Below, in pieces: positions 8,372 through 17,696 of a stretch of 64,000 bases of DNA. A program made the position numbers and the translations under genes. This DNA comes from Corynebacterium glaucum. Its GTDB lineage: Bacteria; Actinomycetota; Actinomycetes; Mycobacteriales; Mycobacteriaceae. A model generated the notes under the pieces. The model made no database searches. It saw only the letters and a program-made list of their open reading frames with translations, and had not been told where the DNA came from. The stretch lies in the NCBI RefSeq assembly GCF_030408855.1, contig NZ_CP047358.1:1798001-1862000 (forward strand). Direction: 5' to 3'. Position 1 is the first letter of the stretch, and the number at the start of each line of letters is the position of its first letter.

Positions 8372-8716
8372 ATGGGGACTTACCGCAACCTGCCGCCGGA
8401 GCGCTTCGCGAACCTGGCGGGCCGGGTCCTCAGCGGCGAGGATTTCTCGGACTACGACCTGTTGGAGGCCGACTTTTCCGGCAGCATTTGCCGAGGCTGT
8501 GACTTCACCGGGGCGATGTTGGCTTGGTCGAATCTCCGCGGCGCAGACTTTACCGGCGCGAACTTCACCAACGCGATTCTCTGCGAGGCGGAAATGTACG
8601 GCGCGATTCTCACCGACGCCGTGTTCACGGGAGCTGGCCTCGGACCGGTCTATGCGGACCCGGCACAATTCGCGGATGCTCGCGGCGTTGACATGGAGAG
8701 CGCCGACATCCTGTAG
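8372..8716 (+). CDS. Pentapeptide-repeat protein
   Basis: A 114-residue protein with about ten tandem A(D/N)LXX-type pentapeptides at about 25-95 (LLEADFSGSICRGCDF, NLRGADFTGANFTNAIL). Such repeats fold as a right-handed beta-helix; some family members mimic DNA and protect gyrase, but most have no known role. ATG 8372 is preceded by TAGAGT 8 nt upstream, suggesting a leaderless mRNA; TTG 8363 is an alternative. Confidence 0.8.
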   Translation: MGTYRNLPPERFANLAGRVLSGEDFSDYDLLEADFSGSICRGCDFTGAMLAWSNLRGADFTGANFTNAILCEAEMYGAILTDAVFTGAGLGPVYADPAQFADARGVDMESADIL

Positions 8717-8733
8717 TGCGCTTTAACCGCGCC

Positions 8734-9501
8734 CTACTCCTCGTAGTTGAAGCTGTGGAAGATGATTTCGTCGCCCCTGGCCGTCGAAAAGCCTTGGTAT
8801 CCTTCCCTATCCTCTTGCTGCGAGGTCCAGATGTTGATGTGCACCTGCTGTGCATTGTCGCGCGGGATGCGGGACGTGCTCTCCGTGTCTGAAAGTACCT
8901 GCCCATCGGCGGTAGAGGTGACGACTCGTAGGTAGCCGTCGCGCCACTCCGCGCGGGTGGTCAGTGTCTGATGGCCGGCGGGGATCTCAAATGCTGACGG
9001 GATGATGCCGGTGCCGGGGCGGGCGACCTCGAGGTCATCGGGGTAATACGTGACGCTCGCGTGTGGGAGTTCCAGGTGCGGGGCGTTCCAGCGCGAGATC
9101 TCGATGAAGTCGATCTCCGAGTAGCCACCGCCGTGGTTGAACTCGATCCAGTCGTAGGTGAACACGCCCAGGACGTTGCTGGGGTGCATGGCGTTGAAGT
9201 CCGCGCTGTAGATGAAGGTGTAGACGCCGTATCCGAGGGACGGCACGGTGAGGATCTCCACACCGCCGTCGATACCCTCGCTGCGCAATGCGAGATCACC
9301 GTTGTCTCGCACCTCGACTCCGTTCACCCACTGGCGCTCGCCGGTCTTGGGGTGTTCCGCCTGCGGCTCGCCCCGTGGGCCATGGATCGACCACTCGTAT
9401 CCGGACCACTCGAAGGTGATCTGGCCCCAGTCGTCCGAGAAGCGCTTGCCGTAGTGCTCAACGTATGTGGGTCCGTTCGGGTCGTTGCCGTCTGCGTTCA
9501 C
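8734..9501 (-). CDS. GH16-like beta-glucanase-fold protein without signal peptide
   Basis: A 255-residue protein with the GH16 signature ExDxxE seen as EIDFIE (in GGGYSEIDFIEISRWN, about residue 130). Aromatic-rich strands before and after fit the concanavalin-like jelly roll. GTG start at 9501 is supported by CAGGAGA upstream. No signal peptide is visible, unusual for GH16 enzymes, which normally act on extracellular glucans. It could be cytoplasmic, exported by another route, or mis-started. Convergent with the pentapeptide gene. Confidence 0.65.
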   Translation of the reverse strand: MNADGNDPNGPTYVEHYGKRFSDDWGQITFEWSGYEWSIHGPRGEPQAEHPKTGERQWVNGVEVRDNGDLALRSEGIDGGVEILTVPSLGYGVYTFIYSADFNAMHPSNVLGVFTYDWIEFNHGGGYSEIDFIEISRWNAPHLELPHASVTYYPDDLEVARPGTGIIPSAFEIPAGHQTLTTRAEWRDGYLRVVTSTADGQVLSDTESTSRIPRDNAQQVHINIWTSQQEDREGYQGFSTARGDEIIFHSFNYEE

Positions 9502-9530
9502 CGTTGCTATTTCTCCTGTTTGCCGATGCT

Positions 9531-9564
9531 AAAGCCCCTCTCCGATCATACGAAGAGGGACTTT
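9531..9564 (-). terminator. Terminator behind tRNA-Val
   Basis: An imperfect inverted repeat (AAAGCCCCTC and GAGGGACTTT, one mismatch) lies just downstream of tRNA-Val on the minus strand and ends in CTTT. It would separate the tRNA from the GH16-like gene. Confidence 0.6.
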
Positions 9565-9568
9565 GAGC

Positions 9569-9644
9569 TGGTGCGCCATGACGGGCTCGAACCGCCGACC
9601 TACTGGGTGTAAACCAGTTGCTCTTCCAGCTGAGCTAACGGCGC
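9569..9644 (-). tRNA. tRNA-Val (anticodon TAC)
   Basis: A full cloverleaf can be drawn: acceptor GCGCCGT paired with ATGGCGC, D arm GCTC/GAGC, anticodon stem ACTGG/CCAGT with loop TTTACAC (anticodon TAC), T arm with TTCGAGC. The discriminator is A and CCA is encoded. Confidence 0.95.
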
Positions 9645-9695
9645 GCGTGCGGAAAATCTTAACAGACGAGCTGTCGCACGCCCAAACCCGCGTGT

Positions 9696-10103
9696 TTAGG
9701 ACTTGCCTGCCTTCGGCGCGGTAAGCAGTGAACCCTGCCAGTCACCGAAGCGGTCGGCCTTGGTCTGCACGAGGCCGGCGAGCTGGGCAGATTCGGAGAT
9801 CTCGCCTGGGTTCACACCGCCGGGCTGGCCCGCACCGGGCGTCATCAGCCACACGCGCCCGCCCTCTTCAAGGTTGCGGATCGCATCCACCAACGAGTCG
9901 ACGAGGTCGCCATCCTCATCACGGTGCCAGAGCAGGATGGTGTCGCACAGCTCCACGGAGTCTTCGTCGAGAAGCGATGCCCCAATGGCATCCTCGATGG
10001 CCTCAGAGATGGCCGTGTCTGCGTCGTCGTCCCAGCCGATCTCTTGCACTACGTCGCCATTCACGACGCCGAAACGGGCGGCGTAATCTCCACCGGATCC
10101 CAA
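9696..10103 (-). CDS. DUF3052 family protein
   Basis: A 135-residue soluble, acidic protein matching DUF3052 (mycobacterial Rv2239c), which is conserved divergently from aceE in Corynebacteriales. Visible features: GVVNGDVVQEIGWDDDAD, LLWHRDEDGDLVDSLVDAIRNL, VWLMTPGAG. The TTG start at 10103 has GGAGG about 9 nt upstream. Function unknown; the constant neighbourhood with pyruvate dehydrogenase E1 hints at a link with central metabolism. Confidence 0.88.
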   Translation of the reverse strand: MGSGGDYAARFGVVNGDVVQEIGWDDDADTAISEAIEDAIGASLLDEDSVELCDTILLWHRDEDGDLVDSLVDAIRNLEEGGRVWLMTPGAGQPGGVNPGEISESAQLAGLVQTKADRFGDWQGSLLTAPKAGKS

Positions 10104-10274
10104 GGTGGTAGTCCTCCTTCAAGGGCCTTTTGCTTAACGACGGTTCACTTTACCTGTGATACCGCCCCCGTGTGCTCCCCCAAGGTATGACTTTTCTTAT
10201 AGACGGCGCACGTGAGCTAGCAAACGCTCTAGACTCGAGTGCAAAACTGATCACCAAACTTTGGAGGATTTCAC

Positions 10275-13091
10275 GTGGCTGATCCCACCGACAAGGCCAA
10301 TCTGGAAAGCACCGACGTGTACGGCAACGCTCCAGATACCAACATCCCGATGCTGCGCGACGGTGTCGCCTCCTACCTGCACGACGCTGACCCCGAAGAG
10401 ACCAAGGAGTGGATGGACTCCCTCGACGGTCTGCTTGACTCCTCCGATCCGGAGCGCGCTCGCTACCTGATGCTGCGCCTGATCGAGCGCGCGAACGCGA
10501 AGCGCGTCCCCCTGCCGGCGTTGTCTTCCACCGATTTTGTCAACACCATTCCGACGAAGCTCGAGCCGGAGTTCCCGGGCGATGAGAAGATTGAGAAGCG
10601 CTACCGCCGCTGGATCCGTTGGAATGCGGCCGTGATGGTGCACCGCGCACAGCGGCCGGGCGTAAAGGTGGGCGGCCACATCTCCACCTACGCTTCCGCC
10701 GCAGCCCTCTACGAGGTAGGCTTCAACCACTTCTTCCACGGCAAGGACGCTGAGCAAGGCGGCGACCACATCTTCTTCCAGGGTCACGCATCGCCGGGCA
10801 TGTACGCCCGCGCCTTCCTTGAAGGTCGCCTGAGCGAGGACGACCTCGACGGCTTCCGCCAGGAAGTGTCCCGCCCGCAGGGTGGCCTGCCGTCCTACCC
10901 GCACCCGCACGGCATGCCGGAGTTCTGGGAGTTCCCGACCGTGTCCATGGGCCTTGGCCCGATGAACGCGATCTACCAGGCCCGCTTTAACAAGTACCTG
11001 CAGAACCGCGGCATCAAGGACACCGACAAGCAGCACGTGTGGGCCTTCCTCGGCGACGGCGAGATGGACGAGCCGGAATCCCGCGGCCTGCTGCAGATGG
11101 CTGCACTCTACGGCTTGGACAACCTCACCTTCGTGATCAACTGCAACCTGCAGCGTCTCGACGGCCCGGTGCGCGGCAACGGCCAGATCATCCAGGAGCT
11201 GGAGACCTTCTTCATCGGTGCTGGCTGGAACGTGATCAAGGTGGTCTGGGGCCGCGAGTGGGACGAGCTGCTGGAGAAGGATAAGGACGGCGCGCTGGTG
11301 CACATCATGAACACCACGCCGGACGGTGACTACCAGACTTTCAAGGCTAACGACGGCGCGTACGTCCGCGAGCACTTCTTCGGCCGCGACGAGCGCACGC
11401 GGAAGCTTGTTGAGGACATGAGCGACGAGGAGATCTGGGCACTGCGCCGCGGTGGCCACGACTACCGCAAGGTCTACGCTGCCTATAAGCGCGCGCTGGA
11501 GACCAAGGGCAAGCCGACGGTCATTCTCGCCCACACGGTGAAGGGTTACGGCCTGGGCCACAGTTTCGAGGGCCGCAACGCTACCCACCAGATGAAGAAC
11601 CTCACGCTGGAGGATCTGAAGCTCTTCCGCGACAAGCAGGAAATCCCGATCTCCGACGAGGAGCTGGAGAAGGATCCGTACCTGCCTCCCTACTACCACC
11701 CGGGCGAGGACGCAGACGAGATCAAGTACCTCAAGGAGCGCCGCAAGGAGCTCGGCGGCTACCTGCCGGAGCGCCGCACTTCCTACACTCCGCTTGAACA
11801 GCCGGACTTTGAGAAGACCTACAAAGCGCTGTTCAAGGACTCGGGCAAGGCTCAGGTGGCTACCACCATGGCGCTTGTTCGTACCTTCAAGGCGCTCATG
11901 CGCGATAAGGAGATTGGCAAGCGCGTTGTGCCGATCATCCCGGATGAGGCCCGCACCTTCGGCTTGGACTCCTGGTTCCCGACGCTGAAGATCTACAACC
12001 CGAACGGCCAGAACTACGTGCCGGTGGACCACGATCTGCAGCTGTCCTACCGCGAGGCCAACGACGGCCAGATCCTCCACGAGGGCATCAACGAGGACGG
12101 CTCCTCCGCATCCTTCATCGCGGCGGCGACCTCGTACGCCACCCACGGCGAGCCGATGATCCCGATGTACATCTTCTACTCGATGTTCGGTTTCCAGCGC
12201 ACCGGCGACAACTTCTGGGCCGCCGGCGACCAGATGGGCCGTGGCTTCATCATCGGCGCTACCGCCGGCCGCACCACCCTCTTCGGTGAAGGCCTGCAGC
12301 ACATGGACGGCCACTCCCCGATCCTCGCATCGACGAACCCGGCTGTGGTCACCTACGACCCGGCGTTCGCCTACGAGATGCCGTACCTCATCTCCAAGGG
12401 CATCGACCGCATGTACGGCCCGGACGGCGGCGAGAACGTCATGTACTACCTCACCGTGTACAACCAGCCGACCCACCAGCCGGCGCGCCCGGAGAATCTC
12501 GACGTCGAGGGCCTGCACAAGGGCATTTACCTTTACGACGAGGGCGATACTTCCAAGGACAACCGCGTCTCGCTGCTCGCATCCGGTGTCGGTATGCAGG
12601 CGGCGCTGCGCGCGCAGCAGATCCTGCAGGATGACTACAACGTCGGCGCTGCGATTTACTCCGTGACCTCGTGGGTGGAGTGCGCCCGCGGCGGTGCGCA
12701 CCTGCGCGATGAGCAGCTGTTGCACCCAGGCGAGGACGTTGGCGAGCCGTTTGTAACCAAGCAGCTCAAGCAGACCGAGGGTCCATACATCGCGACCTCC
12801 GACTTCGCCTCTGACTTGCAGGAGCAGATCCGTCCGTACGTCCCGGGCCAGTACATCACCCTGGGTGCTGATGGCTTCGGCTTCTCCGACACTCGCGAGT
12901 CCGCCCGCCGCTTCTTCAACATCGACGCTGAGTCCATGGTGGTCGCAGCCCTGATGGGTCTGGCCAACGAGGACAAGATCGATATGGAGATCGCCGCGAA
13001 GGCCGCAAAGGATCTCAAGCTCGACGACCCGACCGCTGCCGTGCCGGATCAGGCGGGTGAGCAAGAGGGCCCGGAGAACGCAACCGAGTAG
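10275..13091 (+). CDS. aceE: Pyruvate dehydrogenase E1 component, homodimeric type
   Basis: A 938-residue protein of full family length. The thiamine diphosphate motif is visible as [12 protein letters not shown] followed by [14 protein letters not shown]. The enzyme decarboxylates pyruvate and passes the acetyl group to the E2 lipoyl domain; in actinobacteria it works in a mixed PDH/ODH supercomplex. GTG start at 10275 with TTGGAGG upstream. The 170-bp leader between this gene and DUF3052 contains possible -10 boxes (TATAGA, TAGACT). A strong terminator follows. Confidence 0.97.
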   Translation: MADPTDKANLESTDVYGNAPDTNIPMLRDGVASYLHDADPEETKEWMDSLDGLLDSSDPERARYLMLRLIERANAKRVPLPALSSTDFVNTIPTKLEPEFPGDEKIEKRYRRWIRWNAAVMVHRAQRPGVKVGGHISTYASAAALYEVGFNHFFHGKDAEQGGDHIFFQGHASPGMYARAFLEGRLSEDDLDGFRQEVSRPQGGLPSYPHPHGMPEFWEFPTVSMGLGPMNAIYQARFNKYLQNRGIKDTDKQHVWAFLGDGEMDEPESRGLLQMAALYGLDNLTFVINCNLQRLDGPVRGNGQIIQELETFFIGAGWNVIKVVWGREWDELLEKDKDGALVHIMNTTPDGDYQTFKANDGAYVREHFFGRDERTRKLVEDMSDEEIWALRRGGHDYRKVYAAYKRALETKGKPTVILAHTVKGYGLGHSFEGRNATHQMKNLTLEDLKLFRDKQEIPISDEELEKDPYLPPYYHPGEDADEIKYLKERRKELGGYLPERRTSYTPLEQPDFEKTYKALFKDSGKAQVATTMALVRTFKALMRDKEIGKRVVPIIPDEARTFGLDSWFPTLKIYNPNGQNYVPVDHDLQLSYREANDGQILHEGINEDGSSASFIAAATSYATHGEPMIPMYIFYSMFGFQRTGDNFWAAGDQMGRGFIIGATAGRTTLFGEGLQHMDGHSPILASTNPAVVTYDPAFAYEMPYLISKGIDRMYGPDGGENVMYYLTVYNQPTHQPARPENLDVEGLHKGIYLYDEGDTSKDNRVSLLASGVGMQAALRAQQILQDDYNVGAAIYSVTSWVECARGGAHLRDEQLLHPGEDVGEPFVTKQLKQTEGPYIATSDFASDLQEQIRPYVPGQYITLGADGFGFSDTRESARRFFNIDAESMVVAALMGLANEDKIDMEIAAKAAKDLKLDDPTAAVPDQAGEQEGPENATE

Positions 13092-13139
13092 GTCTCACCC
13101 TGGTCGCGCTAGTTCCCACGGTCGCGCCCCCACATCCCC

Positions 13140-13190
13140 GAGCGCCTGGAGCTGGCCCCAATTGGCCGGCTCCAGGCGCTCACGCTTTTT
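13140..13190 (+). terminator. Rho-independent terminator of aceE
   Basis: A perfect 13-bp stem (GAGCGCCTGGAGC with GCTCCAGGCGCTC), 16-nt loop, then ACGCTTTTT. It lies 48 bp after the aceE stop and ends just before the next small gene. Confidence 0.92.
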
Positions 13191-13199
13191 GGAGCACAC

Positions 13200-13610
13200 A
13201 TGCAAGATTCTGACTTTGCCGCAGCAGTCGCCGCCGCCCAGGAAGGCCGCGACGATGATCTCATCGCCTTGTTCAGACGCTTTCCGGCGTTGGATTGGCT
13301 CAGCGACGGGTACGACTGGAAATCTGACCACGCGCATGAGTTCAGCGAGGTCATCCAGCGCCTGTGCGTCATTCTGCCAACGGAGAGTACGTCGTGGGAG
13401 GACTTCTCCATCCTCACGGAGAATTACATCGGCCCCATTGTCTGGATTCCGGACTCGATCGACCTCGCGGCACAAGCCGCGGTCACTTACTGGAACCGGA
13501 AACCGGGCAATGATCCGCAGCCGCTTCGCGACTACTTAGACCTGCTGCGCGACCACCCCGACGGCGAACGCATCGACGAGATCGCCGCGACCGCCACAAA
13601 CCTCAACTGA
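13200..13610 (+). CDS. Small soluble protein of unknown function
   Basis: A 136-residue, acidic, probably all-helical protein (MQDSDFAAAVAAAQEG, then SEVIQRLCVILP and PLRDYLDLLRDHP). No signal peptide or membrane segment and no family recognised. The aceE terminator ends 9 bp before the ATG, and GGAGC lies upstream of it, so a promoter would have to lie in or before the terminator. Confidence 0.6.
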   Translation: MQDSDFAAAVAAAQEGRDDDLIALFRRFPALDWLSDGYDWKSDHAHEFSEVIQRLCVILPTESTSWEDFSILTENYIGPIVWIPDSIDLAAQAAVTYWNRKPGNDPQPLRDYLDLLRDHPDGERIDEIAATATNLN

Positions 13611-13696
13611 CCGCAGCGTACGGCCCGCTAAAACACGTCCTAATCCACCACCGTAACCACGACATCAACTTCCCGCCCCGACACAAACCCGGACAA

Positions 13697-13780
13697 TGGC
13701 GACAAACCCGGATAACTAGATACCCTTATGTAGCCAGTGCTGTACGTAAGGGTCTGTAGATATCCGGGTTTGGTTCGCCA
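13697..13780. repeat. Long imperfect inverted repeat between convergent genes
   Basis: The two arms, each about 35 bases, begin TGGCGAC-AAACCCGGATA on one side and TGGCGAACCAAACCCGGATA on the other (read inward), followed by partly matching ATACCCTTA. A third partial copy of ACAAACCCGGA lies at about 13682. The structure would fold as a long hairpin on either strand and may terminate both convergent genes or be a small repeat element. Confidence 0.8.
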
Positions 13781-13800
13781 GCGGCAGGAGGCGGCGCCAC

Positions 13801-13839
13801 GTGGCGGGTGGCGGGGTGGCGGGGTGGCGGGTGGCGGGG
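13801..13839. repeat. Tandem GTGGCGGG repeat (G-rich)
   Basis: Five tandem copies of GTGGCGG(G) with 7-, 8-, 8-, 7- and 9-base periods. The plus strand has many GG/GGG runs and could form G-quadruplexes. It lies 24 bp downstream of the flavin monooxygenase stop. Confidence 0.85.
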
Positions 13840-13862
13840 CGCCGGGCGCGCACTCCACGCCC

Positions 13863-15665
13863 CTACGAGGTGTGATGCACTTCCGCCAGCTCGTAGACCG
13901 GGGTGTCCATGCCTTCGTAGCGCGCCTTGAGCTGCAGTGCCATGTAGCGCGAGTAGTGGCGCGACTGGTGCAGGTTGCCGCCGTGGAACCACAGGTTGTC
14001 CACCTGCGTCGGCTTCCACATGTTGCGCAGCTCGCCTTCCCACGGACCGGGGTCTTTGGTGGTGTCGGAACCCATGCCCCACACTTTGCCCACCGTGTCC
14101 GCGGCGTCTTTGGAGATGAGCTTTTCTACCCAGCCATTCATCGAGCCGTAGCCGGTGGCGAGGACGATGACGTCGGCGGGGATCTCGGTGCCGTCGGCAA
14201 GCAAAACTGAATGCTCCTTGACTTCCGCGATGGTGGTGCCGGAGTAGACGGGCACGCTACCGTCGATGACCAGCTCGGAGGCGCCGACGTTGATGTAGTA
14301 GCCGGAGCCGCGGCGGAGGTATTTCATGAACATGCCGGAGTCGTCGTCGCCGAAGTCGATGAGAAAGCCGGCGTTTTCCAGCGCGTCGTAGAACGCTTTG
14401 TCCTCCTCGCGGATGATGTCGAAGACTTTCTTCTGCTCGGCGGGCAGGAGTTTGTACGGCCACGAGGCGAACAGCAGGTCGGCGGTGTCGGTGTCGATGC
14501 CCGCCTCTAACGCGTCCTCGGAGTACAGCGCGCCGAGGGCGTGGTTCAGCACCGCATCGGACTGCACGATGAGCGTCGAGGAGCGCTGCACCATCACCGG
14601 CCGCGCGCCGTTGTGGAACAGGTCCGCGGCGATGTCGTGCGCGGAGTTGTTCGCCCCGAGGATGACCACGTCCTTGCCGGCGTCGCCTGCGCCACCCGGG
14701 TGCTCGGAGGAGTGGCGGATCTCGCCGGCGAACTTCTCCTGCCCCGGCAGCTGCGGCCGGTTCGGCACGCCCGACATGCCGGTGGCGAACACGAGCTGCA
14801 CCGGATGGAGCTGCATCTGCGTGCCGTCGCGGGTGAGCGTCACGTTCCAGCGCTGCTCAGCCTCGTCGAACTCGGCATGCTGGACCTCGGTGTTGGACCA
14901 GTAGTCCAGGTCCATGATCCCCACGTAGTGCTCCAGCCAATCACCCATCTGGTCCTTCGGTGTGAACACGGGCCAGTCGTCCGGAAACGGCAGGTAGGGC
15001 ATGTGGTCGTACCACACCGGGTCGTGCAGGCACAGGGAGTGGTAGCGGCCCCTCCACTGGTCACCGGGTCGCGCATGCTTATCGACGATCAACGTCGGCA
15101 CCCCCTGACGCTTCAGCCGAGCCCCCAACCCAATTCCACCTTGGCCGCCACCAATGACCAGCACGTACGGTTGCTCGACAATGCCGAGGGTCGCGCGGCG
15201 CTTTGCGCGGCGGTCCGCCCAGTTCTCCGGGTCCTGTTCCGGGCCGTGCTGCGCTCCGCGGATGCGGTTGCGACCGCGCTTTTCCGGGAAGTCCTTGAGC
15301 TCGCGGGCGGACGTGAGGAGGGTCCACGCCTTGCCGTCGCGAAGCCTAGCGATCGCCCTGCAGTGAAAATTCGCGGTGTCGCACTTGAAATGGATTCGGG
15401 TGACGCCGCCGCCTTCGTCCACTTCATCGGTGAGCTCGGTGTTGGTGATCACGCAGTTGGGGTGGGTCTCGCGAATCATCTTCGCGATCTCCTCGTGCCC
15501 CTCAGCAGTGTGCAGGTTCCAGGTGAAGCCGAGCAGGTCACGCCAAAAGCCGTTCTCTTCGAAGAGTTCCGTGACCTGGGTAGCTGCGGTGTCCGTGTCT
15601 TGGGCGCCGATAGCGCTTTCGAGGTTCTGCAGCCACACTTGGGCGGCGGTGGATGTGCTGGTCAT
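13863..15665 (-). CDS. Flavin-dependent monooxygenase with N-terminal NTF2-like domain
   Basis: A 600-residue protein. Residues about 1-140 resemble an NTF2/SnoaL-like domain. The FAD dinucleotide-binding motif is LVIGGGQGGIGLGARL at about 170-190; the NADPH site is VVILGANNSAHDIAADL; a late VIVLATGYGSMNGW motif is typical of flavin-containing and Baeyer-Villiger-type monooxygenases. The substrate is unknown. Start ATG 15665 is chosen because GAAGGGAG precedes it and a -10 box lies about 40 bp upstream. Confidence 0.88.
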   Translation of the reverse strand: MTSTSTAAQVWLQNLESAIGAQDTDTAATQVTELFEENGFWRDLLGFTWNLHTAEGHEEIAKMIRETHPNCVITNTELTDEVDEGGGVTRIHFKCDTANFHCRAIARLRDGKAWTLLTSARELKDFPEKRGRNRIRGAQHGPEQDPENWADRRAKRRATLGIVEQPYVLVIGGGQGGIGLGARLKRQGVPTLIVDKHARPGDQWRGRYHSLCLHDPVWYDHMPYLPFPDDWPVFTPKDQMGDWLEHYVGIMDLDYWSNTEVQHAEFDEAEQRWNVTLTRDGTQMQLHPVQLVFATGMSGVPNRPQLPGQEKFAGEIRHSSEHPGGAGDAGKDVVILGANNSAHDIAADLFHNGARPVMVQRSSTLIVQSDAVLNHALGALYSEDALEAGIDTDTADLLFASWPYKLLPAEQKKVFDIIREEDKAFYDALENAGFLIDFGDDDSGMFMKYLRRGSGYYINVGASELVIDGSVPVYSGTTIAEVKEHSVLLADGTEIPADVIVLATGYGSMNGWVEKLISKDAADTVGKVWGMGSDTTKDPGPWEGELRNMWKPTQVDNLWFHGGNLHQSRHYSRYMALQLKARYEGMDTPVYELAEVHHTS

Positions 15666-15701
15666 CGTGCTCCCTTCAAATCTGTACGTGATGTACCGCA
15701 C

Positions 15702-15729
15702 ACTATAGCTTCTGATGTGTTTTAGGGAA
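15702..15729 (-). promoter_or_regulatory. Promoter of the flavin monooxygenase gene
   Basis: On the minus strand TTCCCT (-35) and TATAGT (-10) are 16 bp apart. Downstream, the leader holds the small inverted repeat GTACATCACGTAC (15683-15695), a possible operator. Confidence 0.45.
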
Positions 15730-15809
15730 CACGGTTCGCTTCAATCAGCGGCGAACGGGCGTGGAACCACGATGCCCTACACTCGGACCACAATGGCAGA
15801 CTGGGTGTT

Positions 15810-16124
15810 GTGACCGAACAAGCCGACCTCTCCCAAAAGACGCAGCCACGCCGCAAGATCAACTGGCTAGCGGTCGGCGCGATCATCTCATTTGCCTGCG
15901 TTTTCGGGTTTGCCAGATTCACGGTGCCCGGGACGGTGGCCGCGTTCGTGCTGACTATTGTCTTAACGTTCTCGAGCGTCTTCCTTCGCGGCCGCGAGAT
16001 GATTTCCGTGTTTATCGCGACGGTGTTATCGATGCTGCTGGTCATCATCGCCGTTTTCGTCGGCCTGGTGCGATTCGGTGCCTACCAGCACGGTGGCCTC
16101 ATAAGCGCGCTGGGCGTCGGATAA
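15810..16124 (+). CDS. Small membrane protein, three predicted helices
   Basis: A 104-residue protein with a polar N-terminus (about 17 residues) and hydrophobic segments at about 18-37, 40-58 and 66-88. No family recognised. GTG start at 15810; a TACACT sequence about 25 bp upstream may be its -10 box. It is convergent with the LURP-one-like gene across a shared terminator. Confidence 0.65.
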   Translation: MTEQADLSQKTQPRRKINWLAVGAIISFACVFGFARFTVPGTVAAFVLTIVLTFSSVFLRGREMISVFIATVLSMLLVIIAVFVGLVRFGAYQHGGLISALGVG

Positions 16125-16137
16125 GCGGAGAATAAAA

Positions 16138-16168
16138 CCCCGGGGGCTACCTTCTAGCTGCCCCGGGG
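16138..16168. terminator. Bidirectional terminator hairpin
   Basis: CCCCGGGGGC pairs with GCCCCGGGG across a 12-nt loop. AAAA precedes the stem, which reads as a T-run for the minus-strand gene. It separates two convergent genes. Confidence 0.75.
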
Positions 16169-16175
16169 CCACTGC

Positions 16176-16727
16176 CTAACCGCTGCGGCGGCGCATTTTC
16201 GCGCGGCGCATGTCAATCGCCAGCGCGACGCCAATTACCGCAGCGTGCTGGCGCTCGTCGAGACCCGGCTGCATGCGCACCCGGTAATTCGTTTTGCCCA
16301 TCACCGCACGCCCAACACCGGAGAATTCAGCATCCACCGACGCAATCGGGCGGCCTTGGGATGTCAGCGTGTAGTTGAGCTGGAATACCTTGCCTTCAAC
16401 TTGCACTTCAGGAAATCCGGCGACCTCCACATTGAACTTCGACCCGATCCACGCAAACCGCTGAGTCAGCCGCGCCAGTTCCATCGGCGGGTTGACCAGG
16501 TGCACGACGTAGGTGTCGCGGAAGAAATTGATCGGGTCCTCAATACTGAGCACGTGCGTACCCGCCGCGTCGAACACCTCCACCCCGCGCGACGCCTTGA
16601 CAATGTCGCTCATTTTCAGCGTCTGTCGGGCCGTGCCCAGCAACTCGCCTGTGGGGGTCTCAATCGCGAACTCGTCGCGCCCGACAACCTTGGTTTGTTT
16701 TACTACGATTTCTTGCTCTTTCAGCAT
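16176..16727 (-). CDS. LURP-one-related / tubby-like beta-barrel protein
   Basis: A 183-residue protein matching the LURP-one-related (scramblase-like tubby C-terminal) pattern: a short acidic start, repeated beta strands (EFAIETPTGELLGTARQ, VEVFDAAGTHVLSIED) and a last hydrophobic helix (AAVIGVALAIDM) with a basic tail (RRAKMRRRSG). In other organisms the fold binds membrane lipids; no function is known for bacterial members. Confidence 0.75.
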   Translation of the reverse strand: MLKEQEIVVKQTKVVGRDEFAIETPTGELLGTARQTLKMSDIVKASRGVEVFDAAGTHVLSIEDPINFFRDTYVVHLVNPPMELARLTQRFAWIGSKFNVEVAGFPEVQVEGKVFQLNYTLTSQGRPIASVDAEFSGVGRAVMGKTNYRVRMQPGLDERQHAAVIGVALAIDMRRAKMRRRSG

Positions 16728-16788
16728 GCCCCTGAGCGTAGTTGCCCTTTCGACTCCTCTGGCTTGCGAAAGGTTCCAGGAGGGCCCG

Positions 16789-17673
16789 CTAGCGGACCCC
16801 GAGCGCGATCACGCGCTCAATCGCAGCCGTCACCGCGCCCGGAGCGTCCAACGGTGGCATGTGCCCGGAGTCCGGGAGCACCTGCACAAACGCACGCGGC
16901 CACAGCTCCCAAAGCCGTGCGGATTGGGAGACCGGGGTGACGTGGTCACGGTCGCCAACCAGGATGTAACCGGGTAGGTCCGCTAGCACATCCCCCACTT
17001 CAAGCTCCGAGTGGTCCAGCAGATCGTCGAAAAACCCAGCGTAGGTAGCCAACGGCGTCTGCTGGATCATGTCGGCATGGAAGCGGATCACCTCGTAGGG
17101 CATCGGGCGGAAGTAGAACGCGAGTGCCAACACCGGCGCCAGAGACCGCGTCACCGCGCGGCGCAGCCCCTCAGCAAAGTGCGGCGTGCGCGCCACCACC
17201 CACTCCAGTACCTGCCCGATCGGCCCAGCCAAAATCTGCGGCATGCCCTGCACGGCAAAGGGCTCGACGGCAGACGAAATCTGTACCGACCCCACCCACT
17301 CAAACTCTTCCACGTACCTGCGCATCAGCGACAGCGACACCGGCCCACCCAGCGAGTGCCCCACCACCACAACGGGTCCGCGCACGCCGCGCTCGCGCAG
17401 CACGGTAGCCACGTCGTCGGCCGCACTATCAATGGTGAGCAGTTCGGGCGAGCAATAGCCGGTGTTGCCGTGGCCGCGGACGTCGATAAGCAATTGCCTG
17501 ATGCTTTTGCCGCGCAGTGCCTCGACCTGGAACACGAACTCCGGGGCGGCGATGTTGAAGCCGTGCACGTAGACCACGGTGACGTTCGCTGACTCGGGCC
17601 CGACCTCGTACCAGTGCACGCGCACGCCGCCGGAGTCGACGGTGCCGGTGCGATCGGGGCGCAGTTCCAACAT
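16789..17673 (-). CDS. Alpha/beta hydrolase
   Basis: A 294-residue hydrolase. The oxyanion region is VVYVHGFN, the nucleophile elbow is VVGHSLGGP (catalytic Ser), the acid is likely the D in LVGDRDHVTP, and the His is in DSGHMPPLD. Start ATG 17673 is supported by TAGACT 7 nt upstream, a leaderless promoter overlapping that of the divergent ACP gene. The neighbouring orphan ACP suggests a possible acyl-ester or thioesterase role, but the substrate is not shown. Confidence 0.88.
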   Translation of the reverse strand: MLELRPDRTGTVDSGGVRVHWYEVGPESANVTVVYVHGFNIAAPEFVFQVEALRGKSIRQLLIDVRGHGNTGYCSPELLTIDSAADDVATVLRERGVRGPVVVVGHSLGGPVSLSLMRRYVEEFEWVGSVQISSAVEPFAVQGMPQILAGPIGQVLEWVVARTPHFAEGLRRAVTRSLAPVLALAFYFRPMPYEVIRFHADMIQQTPLATYAGFFDDLLDHSELEVGDVLADLPGYILVGDRDHVTPVSQSARLWELWPRAFVQVLPDSGHMPPLDAPGAVTAAIERVIALGVR

Positions 17674-17680
17674 GCCGGCG

Positions 17681-17690
17681 AGTCTATTAT
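17681..17690. promoter_or_regulatory. Two divergent leaderless promoters with overlapping -10 boxes
   Basis: The minus-strand -10 TAGACT (17686-17681) lies exactly 7 nt before ATG 17673, and the plus-strand -10 TATTAT (17685-17690) lies 6 nt before ATG 17697. The two boxes share 2 bp, so polymerase cannot sit on both at once. Both mRNAs would be leaderless. Confidence 0.7.
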
Positions 17691-17696
17691 GAGGGC

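Noticed and set aside
10251..13064. A 937-codon open frame antisense to aceE
   Set aside because: Open only because aceE is long and GC-rich; composition (Val/Leu/Arg-rich) has no family signature, and aceE itself is certain.
13801..13839. CRISPR array
   Set aside because: Repeat units are 7-9 bp with no spacers, so it is a simple G-rich tandem repeat. No CRISPR or cas genes seen in the window.
14541..15725. A 394-codon plus-strand frame opposite the flavin monooxygenase
   Set aside because: Shadow of the monooxygenase reading frame, no family features.
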